This document shows positions 5,096 through 5,684 of a DNA stretch of 5,684 bases, one piece after another (position 1 is the first letter of the stretch; each line of letters begins with the position of its first letter). A program made the translations under genes and the position numbers. This DNA is from an uncultured Clostridia bacterium. Lineage in GTDB: Bacteria; Bacillota; Clostridia; Oscillospirales; Acutalibacteraceae. The stretch spans positions 1 to 5,684 of the forward strand of contig CANQGN010000104.1 in NCBI GenBank assembly GCA_947623215.1, given 5' to 3'. The notes below the pieces were generated by a model. That model saw only the letters and a list, made by a program, of their open reading frames with translations. It was not told the origin of the DNA and made no database searches.

Positions 5096-5684
5096 GCCTC
5101 CGGCATGGCCGCAAGGGTTTCGTTGATGAGTTTCAACTTCTCCTGCAATTTGGCGGCCGCCTCGCGTTGATTGTCTACAATGGCCTTGGGCGCTTTGGAA
5201 ACAAACGCCTCGTTGTTCAGCTTGGCGTTGACCCCGGCCAGCAGCTTTTCGGTTTGGGCTTTTTCTTTGGTCAGCCGCTCCCGCTCGGCCTTGCGGTCTA
5301 CCAGCTGGTCTAAGGGGATGTACAAGGTGGCGTCCGGCGTGACGAGCGACACGGCGTCTGGCATTTCAAAGCGCTCGCCCACCGTGACTTCACTGGCAGA
5401 AGCGAGTTTTTCAAAAAACACGCGGCCGGTGGTAAAGGTTTCGGTGCAGCGGGTAGCAATAGAAATCGCCGCTTTTTTAGAAGGGGGCACGTTCATCTCT
5501 GCCCGGCGGGTGCGCACGGCGCGAATGGCCTCGCGTATGCGCTCAAACTCCGCCGCATCTTTGTCAAAGCAAAGGGCGGGGTCGTATACCGGGAAGGGAG
5601 AAGTCATAATGCTGTGCCCCTCGTGCGGCAGGGTTTGCCAAATTTCTTCGGTAATAAAGGGCATAAAGGGGTGCAGCAGCTGCA
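5092..5684 (-). CDS. valS: valine--tRNA ligase, C-terminal part (5' end outside the window)
   Basis: ValRS charges tRNA-Val with valine using ATP. About 196 residues are visible of a protein normally near 880. The frame stays open to the right edge: codons before the internal ATG at 5664 read QLLHPF, completing the anticodon-binding-domain motif LLHPFMPFITEEIWQ, so this ATG is not the start. Counting from that methionine: AIRAVRTRRAEMNVPPSKK (46-64, the conserved MNVPPSKK stretch), YIPLDQLVDRKAERERL (115-131), and a C-terminal coiled coil (about 122-185) with KLNNEAFVSKAP (148-159). This tRNA-binding arm is characteristic of ValRS and separates it from IleRS and LeuRS. The TGA stop at 5094-5092 overlaps the folC start, so the two genes form an operon. 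The catalytic HIGH and KMSKS motifs and any T-box leader would lie to the right, outside the window. Confidence 0.96.
   Translation of the reverse strand, partial: QLLHPFMPFITEEIWQTLPHEGHSIMTSPFPVYDPALCFDKDAAEFERIREAIRAVRTRRAEMNVPPSKKAAISIATRCTETFTTGRVFFEKLASASEVTVGERFEMPDAVSLVTPDATLYIPLDQLVDRKAERERLTKEKAQTEKLLAGVNAKLNNEAFVSKAPKAIVDNQREAAAKLQEKLKLINETLAAMPEA
5096..5101 (-). promoter_or_regulatory. unusually close GGAGG before folC; translational coupling to valS
   Basis: On the minus strand GGAGG (5101-5097) is separated from the folC ATG (5095-5093) by a single base, too close for efficient independent initiation. The ATG shares its last bases with the valS TGA (ATGA at 5095-5092). Reinitiation by ribosomes finishing valS is the likely mechanism. 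The N-terminal MTYEEAL matches the family start, so no other start is better. Confidence 0.5.

Noticed and set aside
3915..5114. A 399-codon minus-strand frame overlapping folC.
   Set aside because: It is a shadow frame in very GC-rich sequence, rich in R, G, P and A with no motif. FolC in the other frame has all its family motifs.

Overview
The window looks like an ordinary chromosomal housekeeping stretch from a moderately GC-rich Firmicute, most likely a clostridial gut-type bacterium of the Oscillospiraceae/Ruminococcaceae kind. The evidence is the strong GGAGG-type ribosome sites, a textbook sigma-A promoter, separate (unfused) secD and secF with no yajC, and a valS-folC pair as seen in Bacilli and Clostridia. 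The taxonomic call is inference from gene style; no database search was possible.

Layout, left to right. At 1-30 (minus) lie only the first ten codons of a gene that continues outside the window. At 118-603 (minus) is a small P-loop ATP-binding protein of the AAA_33/zeta-toxin-like kinase type. A 270-base divergent intergenic region (604-873) carries a promoter for each side: a near-consensus one for secD (TTGACT, 17 bases, TATAAT) and a weaker one for the kinase-like gene. It also holds a palindrome at the predicted start of the kinase transcript, a terminator-like hairpin between the two promoters, and a stem-loop in the secD leader. At 874-2301 and 2294-3751 (plus) are secD and secF, overlapping by 8 bases. 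A strong intrinsic terminator (3780-3828) closes this operon. Convergent to it, on the minus strand, come valS (C-terminal part, entering from the right edge to 5092) and folC (5095-3839), which overlap by 4 bases (ATGA).

How the genes work together. SecD and SecF form the proton-driven membrane complex that helps SecYEG complete protein export. ValS charges tRNA-Val. FolC adds glutamates to folates and may also make dihydrofolate. The small P-loop protein has an unknown substrate.

The window does not show an obvious new system such as a defence island, mobile element, CRISPR array or biosynthetic cluster. The most unusual item is SecF: at 485 residues it is far longer than the usual roughly 300, with a large acidic extracytoplasmic insertion that looks like an internal duplication of part of the SecF P1 domain. 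SecD carries a matching lineage-type oddity, an extra hydrophobic segment of about 30 residues between its last two canonical membrane helices. Three database-style start codons (TTG at 609, TTG at 790, ATG at 868) are better replaced by ATG codons lying 7 bases after a GGAGGG site.
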